Part shown: positions 1 to 5,119 of the stretch, one piece after another | Layout: every line of letters starts with the position of its first letter | Position numbering within the stretch: position 1 is the first letter of the stretch | Position numbers and translations under genes: made by a program | The notes under the pieces: model-generated | The model's input: the letters and a program-made list of their open reading frames with translations, nothing else | The model's database searches: none | What the model was told of the DNA's origin: nothing | From: an uncultured Fibrobacterota bacterium | GTDB taxonomy: Bacteria; Fibrobacterota; Chitinivibrionia; Chitinivibrionales; CAIOZP01 | Direction of reading: 5' to 3' | Assembly (NCBI GenBank): GCA_903862805.1 | Contig: CAIOZP010000152.1 | Span: 1-5,119, forward strand | DNA length: 5,119 bases

Positions 1-556
1 ATGCGGTAGACACATAGATAAAACCGGCACGGCGTGAAAGCGAGGCGAATTTCGGATCGCCCGCGATGATCGACTTGGCGACATAGCCGCACACGAGTTC
101 CGATGAGGACGGATCTTCGAGCCTTATTGCACAGCGGGCAATTTCGTCGGGAACACCGGCTGAATCGGCCTTGCCTGCAACCTGATATCCGAGCGTCAGA
201 TTTTTCACGCCGCTCAGTGCAGCTACCAATGCTGAATCGCCAGCATCCTGTCTCATCGGGAAGACCATATCGAATGCTACGCTCGCCGGTGAAGCCGAAT
301 TTATCGAATCGATCAACGCAGCCATGCGCTCACGCGGCCAAGGGATATCGCCCTCTTTTTTGATGCTGTTCTCATCAATGCCGACGATTATTACCGGCGA
401 ATTTTTATCGTAGTCTTTTTGGAAAACAAAGCAGAGATCGTAGAGCGAGGTTTCGATAACCGGCACCGCGAAATGAAGCGCCGACACGACAAGCGCGAAA
501 ATCGCGATAAGCAGAGCAATGCCGAATACACGACTCTTTCCAGAGGATTTCTTCAT
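1..556 (-). CDS. CHASE2-domain membrane sensor protein, N-terminal part (cut by left edge)
   Basis: I translated 185 residues from the ATG at 556-554 down to the window edge with no stop. Residues 1-10 are basic, and about 11-31 form one hydrophobic segment that reads as a signal anchor. From about residue 35 the sequence follows the CHASE2 pattern: a conserved strand VIIVGIDENSI (55-65), then a WPRERMAALID stretch (73-83), an AFDMVFP strand (94-100), a D..L..AL helix and a GYQV strand. CHASE2 is an extracytoplasmic sensory domain. In known proteins it is normally followed by three membrane helices and an output domain such as a class III nucleotide cyclase, kinase or GGDEF domain. That part lies outside the window, so the output is unknown. 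The start overlaps the stop of the LysM-FecR gene (ATGA), with a GGTGA ribosome site at 563-567, six bases upstream. This points to co-transcription and translational coupling. The ligand is unknown. Confidence 0.86.
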   Translation of the reverse strand, partial: MKKSSGKSRVFGIALLIAIFALVVSALHFAVPVIETSLYDLCFVFQKDYDKNSPVIIVGIDENSIKKEGDIPWPRERMAALIDSINSASPASVAFDMVFPMRQDAGDSALVAALSGVKNLTLGYQVAGKADSAGVPDEIARCAIRLEDPSSSELVCGYVAKSIIAGDPKFASLSRRAGFIYVSTA

Positions 557-1485
557 CGGGTCTCACCGAAAATTTCGAATGCCGACTGATCACGTTCGGA
601 GTTCCACTTCTCCCAGGAATCAGATTCCGATTTTTTGAACGCCTCCGGATTACCCGGTTTGCCGGAACGCGGAATCTTCACCTGCTGCATTGTACGTACA
701 ATGCGGGTCCACTCGGATGCCGAGACTTCGTGCGGCCCTTCGACCTCGGTTGGTCCGGCAGTTTCATCCGGCGGAGGAACGGCATGAACATTCACCGCGC
801 CGTCGTAGACCTTGACAACAGAGGAACTGTCGTCACCGACTGTCGCCTGATAAACTGTTCCATGCACACCTGCGACCGCAGTCGGAAGAGTCAGCTCGAA
901 ACGGTTCACCGTCGCAGCCATGCGCTTGACAGCGGTCCATGCGGATCCGAAATCAAGCGAGAATTTTGTCGGAACATTTGCAGCCGCCTGATCGTGCGCC
1001 TGACGGAAAGTCAGCTTGGTATTTTCCTTTACACGAACAACCGATTCACCATCAACAATGATCTCGGCACGCGCGCCGGGTGCGGTCTTTATCGCATCAC
1101 CGGGATTAAGAATCGTGTTGGGCGCAAGCTTCACAACGCGTCCGCCGCTGCCGGTGACAGTCACATCACCTTCTACATAAGTAGTAACGGCCTGACGAAC
1201 TGCCGCACCTTTCTCGAACTGGTTTGAAGGACTTCCGGCACCACTTGGCGCAGGGAAAACAAGTTCGGAACCCTTGCTTACCTGATTGACATCTGCAAGT
1301 TTTGGATTGAGCTTCAGGATTTCGGCGTTCATCGCACTCTCATAATGTCCGTAAAGCGTAATGCAGATAAAGCTGATTGATTCACCGGAGGCAACTGTGT
1401 GTTTGACTGTTTCCGCAGCGCTCAGTGGCGAAAGCGGAACCAGTGCCAGAACGAGTGCTACAAACTGTGCAAAACGATGTCTCAT
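553..1485 (-). CDS. Exported LysM and FecR domain protein
   Basis: A 310-residue protein. Residues 1-24 are a typical signal peptide: a basic start, a hydrophobic core of A/L/V, and a likely cut near LSAA. Residues about 29-78 match LysM, a peptidoglycan or glycan binding fold (HTVASGES at the start, an LNPKL turn, an ELVFP end). Residues about 101-235 match the FecR fold: YVEGDV, a GDAIKT turn, AEIIVDGESVVRV, the LDFGSAW repeat and TAVAGVHGT, ending with VKVYDGAVNV. The tail (about 236-310) is charged, with three tryptophans, and has no fold I recognise. The protein is probably periplasmic or wall-associated. It is not a canonical FecR, which is an inner-membrane anti-sigma regulator of iron uptake, because no sigma factor or TonB receptor gene is nearby and the N-terminus is a signal peptide. 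The reading frame stays open upstream to an ATG at 1662, but the start at 1485 is preferred because of the signal peptide and the AGAGGA site six bases before it. It overlaps the CHASE2 gene downstream. Confidence 0.9.
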   Translation of the reverse strand: MRHRFAQFVALVLALVPLSPLSAAETVKHTVASGESISFICITLYGHYESAMNAEILKLNPKLADVNQVSKGSELVFPAPSGAGSPSNQFEKGAAVRQAVTTYVEGDVTVTGSGGRVVKLAPNTILNPGDAIKTAPGARAEIIVDGESVVRVKENTKLTFRQAHDQAAANVPTKFSLDFGSAWTAVKRMAATVNRFELTLPTAVAGVHGTVYQATVGDDSSSVVKVYDGAVNVHAVPPPDETAGPTEVEGPHEVSASEWTRIVRTMQQVKIPRSGKPGNPEAFKKSESDSWEKWNSERDQSAFEIFGETR

Positions 1486-1491
1486 TACAAA

Positions 1492-1497
1492 TCCTCT
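1492..1497 (-). promoter_or_regulatory. Ribosome binding site of the LysM-FecR gene
   Basis: AGAGGA on the minus strand lies six bases before the ATG at 1485. It decides the start in favour of 1485 over the in-frame ATG at 1662, which would bury the signal peptide 59 residues inside the protein. Confidence 0.8.
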
Positions 1498-1519
1498 GTA
1501 AAGTTTACCACCAATTTTG

Positions 1520-1547
1520 AATATAATTGATTCCAGAAAAATTGAAA
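1520..1547 (-). promoter_or_regulatory. Candidate promoter for the LysM-FecR / CHASE2 unit
   Basis: On the minus strand a TATATT element (1520-1525, five of six to the -10 consensus) follows a weak TTTCAA element (1542-1547, three of six) after 16 bases. The -10 lies about 35 bases upstream of the start codon in an AT-rich spacer. The -35 is poor, so this is only a candidate. Short matches like these arise often by chance in AT-rich DNA. Confidence 0.35.
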
Positions 1548-1638
1548 GACAATGACTTGTCGCGAAAGTTTGCCCAAAACTTGAGCAGCGCATATTATCT
1601 GCAACCGACATTATCCCAGCACACGTTTCGGGTGAATC

Positions 1639-1692
1639 ACATATCGGGAAATAGGTTGCCACAATTTTGGTTCCTTACATATTTGGGAAATA
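1639..1692 (+). repeat. Imperfect direct repeat upstream of gmd
   Basis: ACATATCGGGAAATA (1639-1653) recurs as ACATATTTGGGAAATA (1677-1692). The two copies differ only by C against TT in the middle, and their starts are 38 bases apart. The second copy also contains a short dyad, TATTT-GGG-AAATA (1680-1692), and overlaps the candidate -10 element. Placement in a divergent intergenic region fits a paired operator, but no regulator is known and the repeat could be chance. Confidence 0.4.
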
Positions 1693-1696
1693 ATAT
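1656..1696 (+). promoter_or_regulatory. Candidate promoter region for gmd-fcl
   Basis: Two overlapping possibilities are visible. TTGCCA (1656-1661, five of six to the -35 consensus) is followed after 16 bases by CATATT (1678-1683, four of six). TTGGTT (1667-1672, three of six) is followed after 18 bases by TAATAT (1691-1696). Both would start transcription some 35-60 bases before the gmd start codon. Neither is strong and I cannot choose between them. Confidence 0.35.
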
Positions 1697-1735
1697 TTTA
1701 GGCGACTGAAATACCGGACATTTTATGGCGCAATT

Positions 1736-1741
1736 GAGGAG
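1736..1741 (+). promoter_or_regulatory. Ribosome binding site of gmd
   Basis: GAGGAG sits four bases before the ATG at 1746. It supports that start over the in-frame ATG at 1725, which lies upstream of this site and would add seven residues not expected in the family. Confidence 0.85.
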
Positions 1742-1745
1742 AACT

Positions 1746-2786
1746 ATGAAGAAGGCTCTGATCACTGGAATCACCGGACAGGATGGCTCATATCTTGCCG
1801 AACTGCTTCTTGAAAAGGGATACGAAGTCCACGGCATCATCCGACGTGCATCCACATTCAATACAAAGCGCATTGACCATCTCTACGATAATCCAGAGAT
1901 AAGCAACAAAACATTTTTCCTGCACCACGGCGACATGTGCGATTCAAGCAACTTAAACCGTCTGCTCGAAAAAATCCAGCCACATGAAATCTACAACCTC
2001 GCGGCTCAAAGCCACGTCAAGGTCTCGTTTGAAGTTCCCGAATACACCGCCGAAACAGATGCCGTCGGCACATTACGAATTGTCGATGCAATCAGGGAAA
2101 CCGGTATCGACACCCGTTTTTATCAGGCATCCACATCAGAACTTTACGGCAAGGTTCAGGAAGTTCCGCAATCCGAAACGACGCCGTTCTATCCGCGTTC
2201 TCCCTATGCCGCGGCAAAGCTATATGCATACTGGATCGTTGTGAATTACCGCGAAGCCTACGACCTTTATGCCTGCAACGGAATACTTTTCAATCACGAG
2301 TCTCCACGTCGCGGTGAAACATTTGTGACACGCAAGATCACTATGGCCGCCGCCGCTATAAAAGCCGGTCGCCTCGATCATCTTTCGATGGGCAACATTG
2401 ATTCCCTTCGCGACTGGGGATATGCTCCCGACTATGTCGAAGGCATGTGGAGAATGCTTCAGCAGGAAAAGGCCGACGATTTCGTGCTTGCGACAAACGA
2501 AATGCACACCGTAAAAGAATTCATCGAAAGATGTTTTGCCCGTCTCGATATGCCAATCGAATGGAAAGGCAGCGGTGTTGACGAAACTGGAATCAATAAA
2601 AAAACCGGCAAGGTGCTTCTAAAGATCGATCCGAAATATTTCCGCCCGACAGAGGTAGAACAGCTTCTTGGCAACCCCGCGAAGGCAAAAGCCAAACTCG
2701 GCTGGGAGCCAAAGGTAAAGTTCGAAGAACTCGTTGACATCATGACCGATGCCGACTGGGCAGAAGAGCAGAAGAAACGCGCATGA
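1746..2786 (+). CDS. gmd: GDP-mannose 4,6-dehydratase
   Basis: A 346-residue cytoplasmic enzyme of the extended short-chain dehydrogenase (NDP-sugar epimerase/dehydratase) family. It converts GDP-mannose to GDP-4-keto-6-deoxymannose using a bound NADP(H) that is recycled within the reaction. The N-terminus [17 protein letters not shown] carries the GxxGxxG cofactor motif (G8, G11, G14). The catalytic Thr-Ser-Glu is at 130-132 in ASTSELYG, and the YxxxK pair is Y154 and K158. The [17 protein letters not shown] block (183-199), characteristic of Gmd, is intact, as is [14 protein letters not shown] (222-235). Length is within the usual 340-375 range. The start at 1746 was chosen from the family N-terminus and the GAGGAG site. 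The last codon overlaps the start of fcl, which uses the product, so the pair is a GDP-fucose operon. No defect is seen. Confidence 0.97.
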   Translation: MKKALITGITGQDGSYLAELLLEKGYEVHGIIRRASTFNTKRIDHLYDNPEISNKTFFLHHGDMCDSSNLNRLLEKIQPHEIYNLAAQSHVKVSFEVPEYTAETDAVGTLRIVDAIRETGIDTRFYQASTSELYGKVQEVPQSETTPFYPRSPYAAAKLYAYWIVVNYREAYDLYACNGILFNHESPRRGETFVTRKITMAAAAIKAGRLDHLSMGNIDSLRDWGYAPDYVEGMWRMLQQEKADDFVLATNEMHTVKEFIERCFARLDMPIEWKGSGVDETGINKKTGKVLLKIDPKYFRPTEVEQLLGNPAKAKAKLGWEPKVKFEELVDIMTDADWAEEQKKRA

Positions 2787-3709
2787 ATTCATCTGCAAAA
2801 ATCTATGTCGCCGGTCATCGCGGACTCGTTGGATCTGCGTTCATCCGCCGATTGAACAATGCCGGATACTTAAACATCATAACAAAAACTCACGCCGAAC
2901 TCGACCTGATTGACCAGAAGGCAGTTCGCGCCTTTTTCGAAACCGAAAAGCCCGACTACGTTTTCCTGTCGGCTGCGAAGGTCGGCGGGATTCATGCCAA
3001 CAACACGTATCCGGCACAGTTCATCTACGAAAATCTGATGATCGAAACCAACATCATTCACTCGGCATATTCGGTCGGCGTGAAAAAACTTCTCTTCCTC
3101 GGATCATCATGCATCTATCCGAAATTTGCAAAACAACCGATGAGCGAAGATCAATTGCTCACAGGAATTCTCGAACCGACCAACGAACCTTATGCAATTG
3201 CAAAGATCGCTGGAATCAAGATGTGCGAAAGCTACAACCGTCAGTACGGAACCAATTACATCTCGGTGATGCCGACAAACCTCTACGGTCTCAACGATAA
3301 TTATCATCCAGAAAATTCTCACGTGTTGCCAGCTTTGATCCGCCGCTTCCACGAAGCAAAAGTTGCGAATGCGCCGGAAGTTGTTGTCTGGGGAACCGGT
3401 ACACCAAAGCGAGAATTTCTTTACTCCGACGATCTCGCCGATGCATGTATCTTCCTCATGAACAACTACACCGGCAACGAGATCGTGAATATCGGCACCG
3501 GCGAAGAAGTGACGATTCGCGAGCTCGCCGAAATCGTTTGCGCTGTGGTCGAATACAAGGGCGAACTGAAATTCGATCCAACCAAGCCCGACGGAACTCC
3601 GAGGAAATTGTTGGACTGCGGGAAGATTCATGGGTTGGGGTGGAAGCATCAGATCAGTATGGGTGTCGGTGTCGGAAGAGCTTACGAGGATTTTCAGCGG
3701 GTCGTATAA
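2783..3709 (+). CDS. fcl: GDP-L-fucose synthase (4-keto-6-deoxymannose epimerase/reductase)
   Basis: A 308-residue cytoplasmic enzyme that takes the Gmd product through 3,5-epimerisation and NADPH-dependent 4-reduction to give GDP-L-fucose, the donor for fucosylated surface glycans. The sequence aligns closely from memory with E. coli Fcl (WcaG) at an offset of one residue: the cofactor motif GHRGLVG is at 11-17, catalytic Ser108 and Cys110 lie in GSSCIYP, Tyr137 and Lys141 in EPYAIAK, and His180 in [11 protein letters not shown]. The [11 protein letters not shown] block (268-278) near the end is also present. The start codon overlaps the gmd stop (ATGA) and has only a weak purine-rich site before it, so translation is probably coupled to gmd. 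The final 30 residues are less typical, and the codons from about 3601 use more GGG and TTG than the rest, but the frame is intact and ends with TAA. The name wcaG is also used. Confidence 0.97.
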   Translation: MNSSAKIYVAGHRGLVGSAFIRRLNNAGYLNIITKTHAELDLIDQKAVRAFFETEKPDYVFLSAAKVGGIHANNTYPAQFIYENLMIETNIIHSAYSVGVKKLLFLGSSCIYPKFAKQPMSEDQLLTGILEPTNEPYAIAKIAGIKMCESYNRQYGTNYISVMPTNLYGLNDNYHPENSHVLPALIRRFHEAKVANAPEVVVWGTGTPKREFLYSDDLADACIFLMNNYTGNEIVNIGTGEEVTIRELAEIVCAVVEYKGELKFDPTKPDGTPRKLLDCGKIHGLGWKHQISMGVGVGRAYEDFQRVV

Positions 3710-3815
3710 AAGTACCGCCTGCGTTTGAAAAGCACTGAGAGCTAATGCCGAAGTACGGCCGCTGTGCGAAAAAAGATCAGGCGTTTAATCAATTATTCTT
3801 TGCAGAATCCGTTCA
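3710..3815. other. Intergenic gap between fcl and mnmA, no clear terminator or promoter
   Basis: In these 106 bases I looked for a GC-rich stem followed by a T-run and found none. A 4-bp GCCG/CGGC stem (around 3747-3759) is not followed by Ts. A TTTAAT element at 3784-3789 resembles a -10 box but has no acceptable -35. A small perfect inverted repeat, ATTCT-TTGC-AGAAT (3795-3808), ends seven bases before the mnmA start. There is no good Shine-Dalgarno site before mnmA. Read-through from gmd-fcl into mnmA is possible but unproven. Confidence 0.5.
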
Positions 3816-4862
3816 ATGAGCGATTTCCAGTCTGTCATGGTTGCGATGAGCGGCGGCGTAGATTCGTCCGTTGCAGCGGCGCTTTACGTCAAGGCTGGCA
3901 TCAAAACTGTCGGTGCGACAATGAAGCTACTTCCCGATGCCGATTGCGATGATGATGGCGCACAGTGTTGTTCGTTCACCGGAGTGCGTGATGCAAAACG
4001 CGTTTGTGACACGCTTGGAATTCCACACTACACATTAAATGCGGTCGATGTTTTCGGACGACTTGTGATCGGCAATTATTCTTCGGAATATCTGCACGGG
4101 CGTACACCGAATCCTTGCGTTGCCTGCAACCGATTCGCAAAGTTCGGATTCATGCTCGACTATGCGATGAAGATGGGCTTTGATGCGGTAGCAACCGGTC
4201 ACTATGCGATCATGCGCGACGGGGTGCTTTACAAAGGCACTGATGCAAACAAGGATCAGTCGTATTTCCTGTGGGTTGTTTATGCGGCCGACTCGCGCCG
4301 GATACTTTTCCCGCTTGCCGATCTGACCAAGCCGGAGGTTCGTGAAATTGCCGCCGGACTTTCTCTTCCGACCGCTGCGAAAAAGGAAAGCCAGGATCTC
4401 TGTTTTGCCGGACTTCTCCCGGCCGATATTTTTGCAAACAGTCATGCGGGGCCAATCGTTGACAAAGCGGGAAAACGCATTGGCACGCACACTGGAATTC
4501 ACGGCTATACTATTGGTCAGCGCAAAGGACTCGGCCCGCTTGGCCGTCCGATGTTCGTGAAGGAAATCGACCTTGCTGCAAACACGATTGTTGCAGTTGA
4601 TGACGCCGATCTTTTCGCACGTGGAATAGAGATAGGAGATCTGCTCTGGTGTCCGGGGGAAATTCCTTCGGCATTAAGGTACTCGGTAAAAATCCGTTAC
4701 CGTTCTACCGATGTTCCGTGCAAGATCGAGTTCGTTTCGGATGGATCGATAAGGGCAATTTTTGACGAACCGCAACGTGCTCCTGCACTTGGACAGTCGG
4801 CAGTTTTCTATGAAGGTGAGCGTGTCGCTGGCGGTGGAATAATCAACGCCATCATTGATTGA
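3816..4862 (+). CDS. mnmA: tRNA-specific 2-thiouridylase MnmA
   Basis: A 348-residue cytoplasmic enzyme that uses ATP and a persulfide sulfur to make 2-thiouridine at wobble position 34 of the tRNAs for Lys, Glu and Gln. The ATP-pyrophosphatase loop SGGVDSS is at 12-18. The two catalytic cysteines are C101 in NPCVACN and C196 in SQDLCFAG. Also present are ATGHY (126-130), DQSYFL (147-152), and GYTIGQRKGLG (230-240) in the central domain. The C-terminal barrel ends with GQSAVFYEGERVAGGGII. Length is slightly under the 360-370 usual for the family. The start at 3816 is the only ATG that keeps the residues before the PP-loop strand; an in-frame stop at 3786-3788 bars a longer protein, and an ATG at 3837 would leave a very short N-terminus. 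No strong ribosome site precedes it. It is followed after 11 bases by a CCA-adding enzyme gene. Confidence 0.97.
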   Translation: MSDFQSVMVAMSGGVDSSVAAALYVKAGIKTVGATMKLLPDADCDDDGAQCCSFTGVRDAKRVCDTLGIPHYTLNAVDVFGRLVIGNYSSEYLHGRTPNPCVACNRFAKFGFMLDYAMKMGFDAVATGHYAIMRDGVLYKGTDANKDQSYFLWVVYAADSRRILFPLADLTKPEVREIAAGLSLPTAAKKESQDLCFAGLLPADIFANSHAGPIVDKAGKRIGTHTGIHGYTIGQRKGLGPLGRPMFVKEIDLAANTIVAVDDADLFARGIEIGDLLWCPGEIPSALRYSVKIRYRSTDVPCKIEFVSDGSIRAIFDEPQRAPALGQSAVFYEGERVAGGGIINAIID

Positions 4863-4873
4863 CAAAGAAGAAT

Positions 4874-5119
4874 ATGAAACTTGAAATAGGCAATCAGATA
4901 AAGACCTCCGGCATGTTTCTGTCGGCGCTTGCTGTTGCAGAAAAAATTTCAGCGGCTGGTTTTCAGGCTTATTTCGCGGGCGGATTCGTGCGCGATCTTC
5001 TTTTGGGAAACACATCGGGCGACATCGATATTGCCACAGATGCACACCCTTCTCAGATCGCTAAAACCTTTACACGCACGGTTCCGGTGGGCGAACATTT
5101 CGGTGTGATGATTGTTCTG
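4874..5119 (+). CDS. CCA tRNA nucleotidyltransferase / poly(A) polymerase family, N-terminal part (cut by right edge)
   Basis: The first 82 residues are visible and open to the window edge. They match the head domain of class II nucleotidyltransferases: a helix, AYFAGGFVRDLLLG (32-45) with the GG motif (36-37) and the Arg-Asp pair (40-41), then GDIDIATDA (49-57) carrying the two metal-binding aspartates D50 and D52, then TVPVGEHFGVMIV (69-81). Enzymes with this head add or repair the 3' CCA end of tRNA, or act as poly(A) polymerase. The distinguishing residues and any C-terminal HD domain lie outside the window, so I give no symbol. The ATG at 4874 has a weak purine-rich AAGAAG upstream and lies 11 bases after the mnmA stop, which suggests one transcript and a shared role in tRNA maturation. 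Confidence 0.92.
   Translation, partial: MKLEIGNQIKTSGMFLSALAVAEKISAAGFQAYFAGGFVRDLLLGNTSGDIDIATDAHPSQIAKTFTRTVPVGEHFGVMIVL

Noticed and set aside
103..363. Plus-strand open frame of 86 codons in the left region
   Set aside because: The opposite strand encodes a clear CHASE2 domain through the same bases. The plus frame is rich in Arg and Ser with no recognisable pattern.
730..1227. Plus-strand open frame of 165 codons inside the LysM-FecR gene
   Set aside because: It is antisense to a gene with clear domains, and its translation shows no recognisable fold or signal.
1486..1662. N-terminal extension of the LysM-FecR protein to an upstream ATG at 1662
   Set aside because: The extension would place the signal peptide 59 residues inside the protein, has a cysteine- and serine-rich composition unlike a domain, and ignores the AGAGGA site directly before the ATG at 1485.
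1637..1873. Minus-strand open frame of 78 codons across the gmd start
   Set aside because: It overlaps the conserved start of gmd antisense, resembles no family and has no ribosome site that stands out.
3107..3649. Minus-strand open frame of 180 codons inside fcl
   Set aside because: It lies wholly antisense to a well-conserved gene. The length follows from the codon bias of fcl and the translation resembles no family.
3714..3783. Possible long-range stem CGCCTG / CAGGCG as a terminator after fcl
   Set aside because: The arms are six bases with a loop of more than 50 bases and no T-run follows, so it does not fit an intrinsic terminator.
4035..4502. Minus-strand open frame of 155 codons inside mnmA
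   Set aside because: It is antisense to conserved mnmA motifs, and a second overlapping minus frame in the same place shows that long open frames here reflect base composition.

Overview
The window is a piece of bacterial chromosome of moderate GC content with tightly packed genes. It holds four complete protein genes and two genes cut by the window edges. Product types suggest a Gram-negative-type envelope: an exported LysM/FecR protein, a CHASE2 membrane sensor and GDP-fucose synthesis for surface glycans. I cannot assign a phylum with confidence. No RNA gene, mobile element, CRISPR array or origin was seen.

Left part (1-1485, minus strand): an exported LysM + FecR domain protein is followed, with a 4-nt ATGA overlap, by the start of a CHASE2-domain membrane protein that runs off the left edge. 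The overlap and the shared extracytoplasmic character suggest one envelope-sensing unit whose output domain lies outside the window.

Divergent intergenic region (1486-1745): an AT-rich 260-bp spacer separates the leftward pair from the rightward genes. It holds weak promoter-like sequences in both directions, a good Shine-Dalgarno site at each end, and an imperfect direct repeat upstream of the rightward genes.

Centre (1746-3709, plus strand): gmd (GDP-mannose 4,6-dehydratase) and fcl (GDP-L-fucose synthase) overlap by ATGA. Together they convert GDP-mannose to GDP-L-fucose in two steps. No glycosyltransferase or polysaccharide exporter accompanies them here.

Right part (3816-5119, plus strand): mnmA (tRNA U34 2-thiouridylase) is followed 11 nt later by the start of a CCA-adding enzyme / poly(A) polymerase family gene cut by the right edge. 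This is a small tRNA-maturation group. The 106-nt gap after fcl has no clear terminator, so read-through from the gmd-fcl transcript is possible.

The metabolic and tRNA genes are ordinary. The part most worth following is the LysM-FecR / CHASE2 pair. I found no convincing evidence of an undescribed system within the visible bases.
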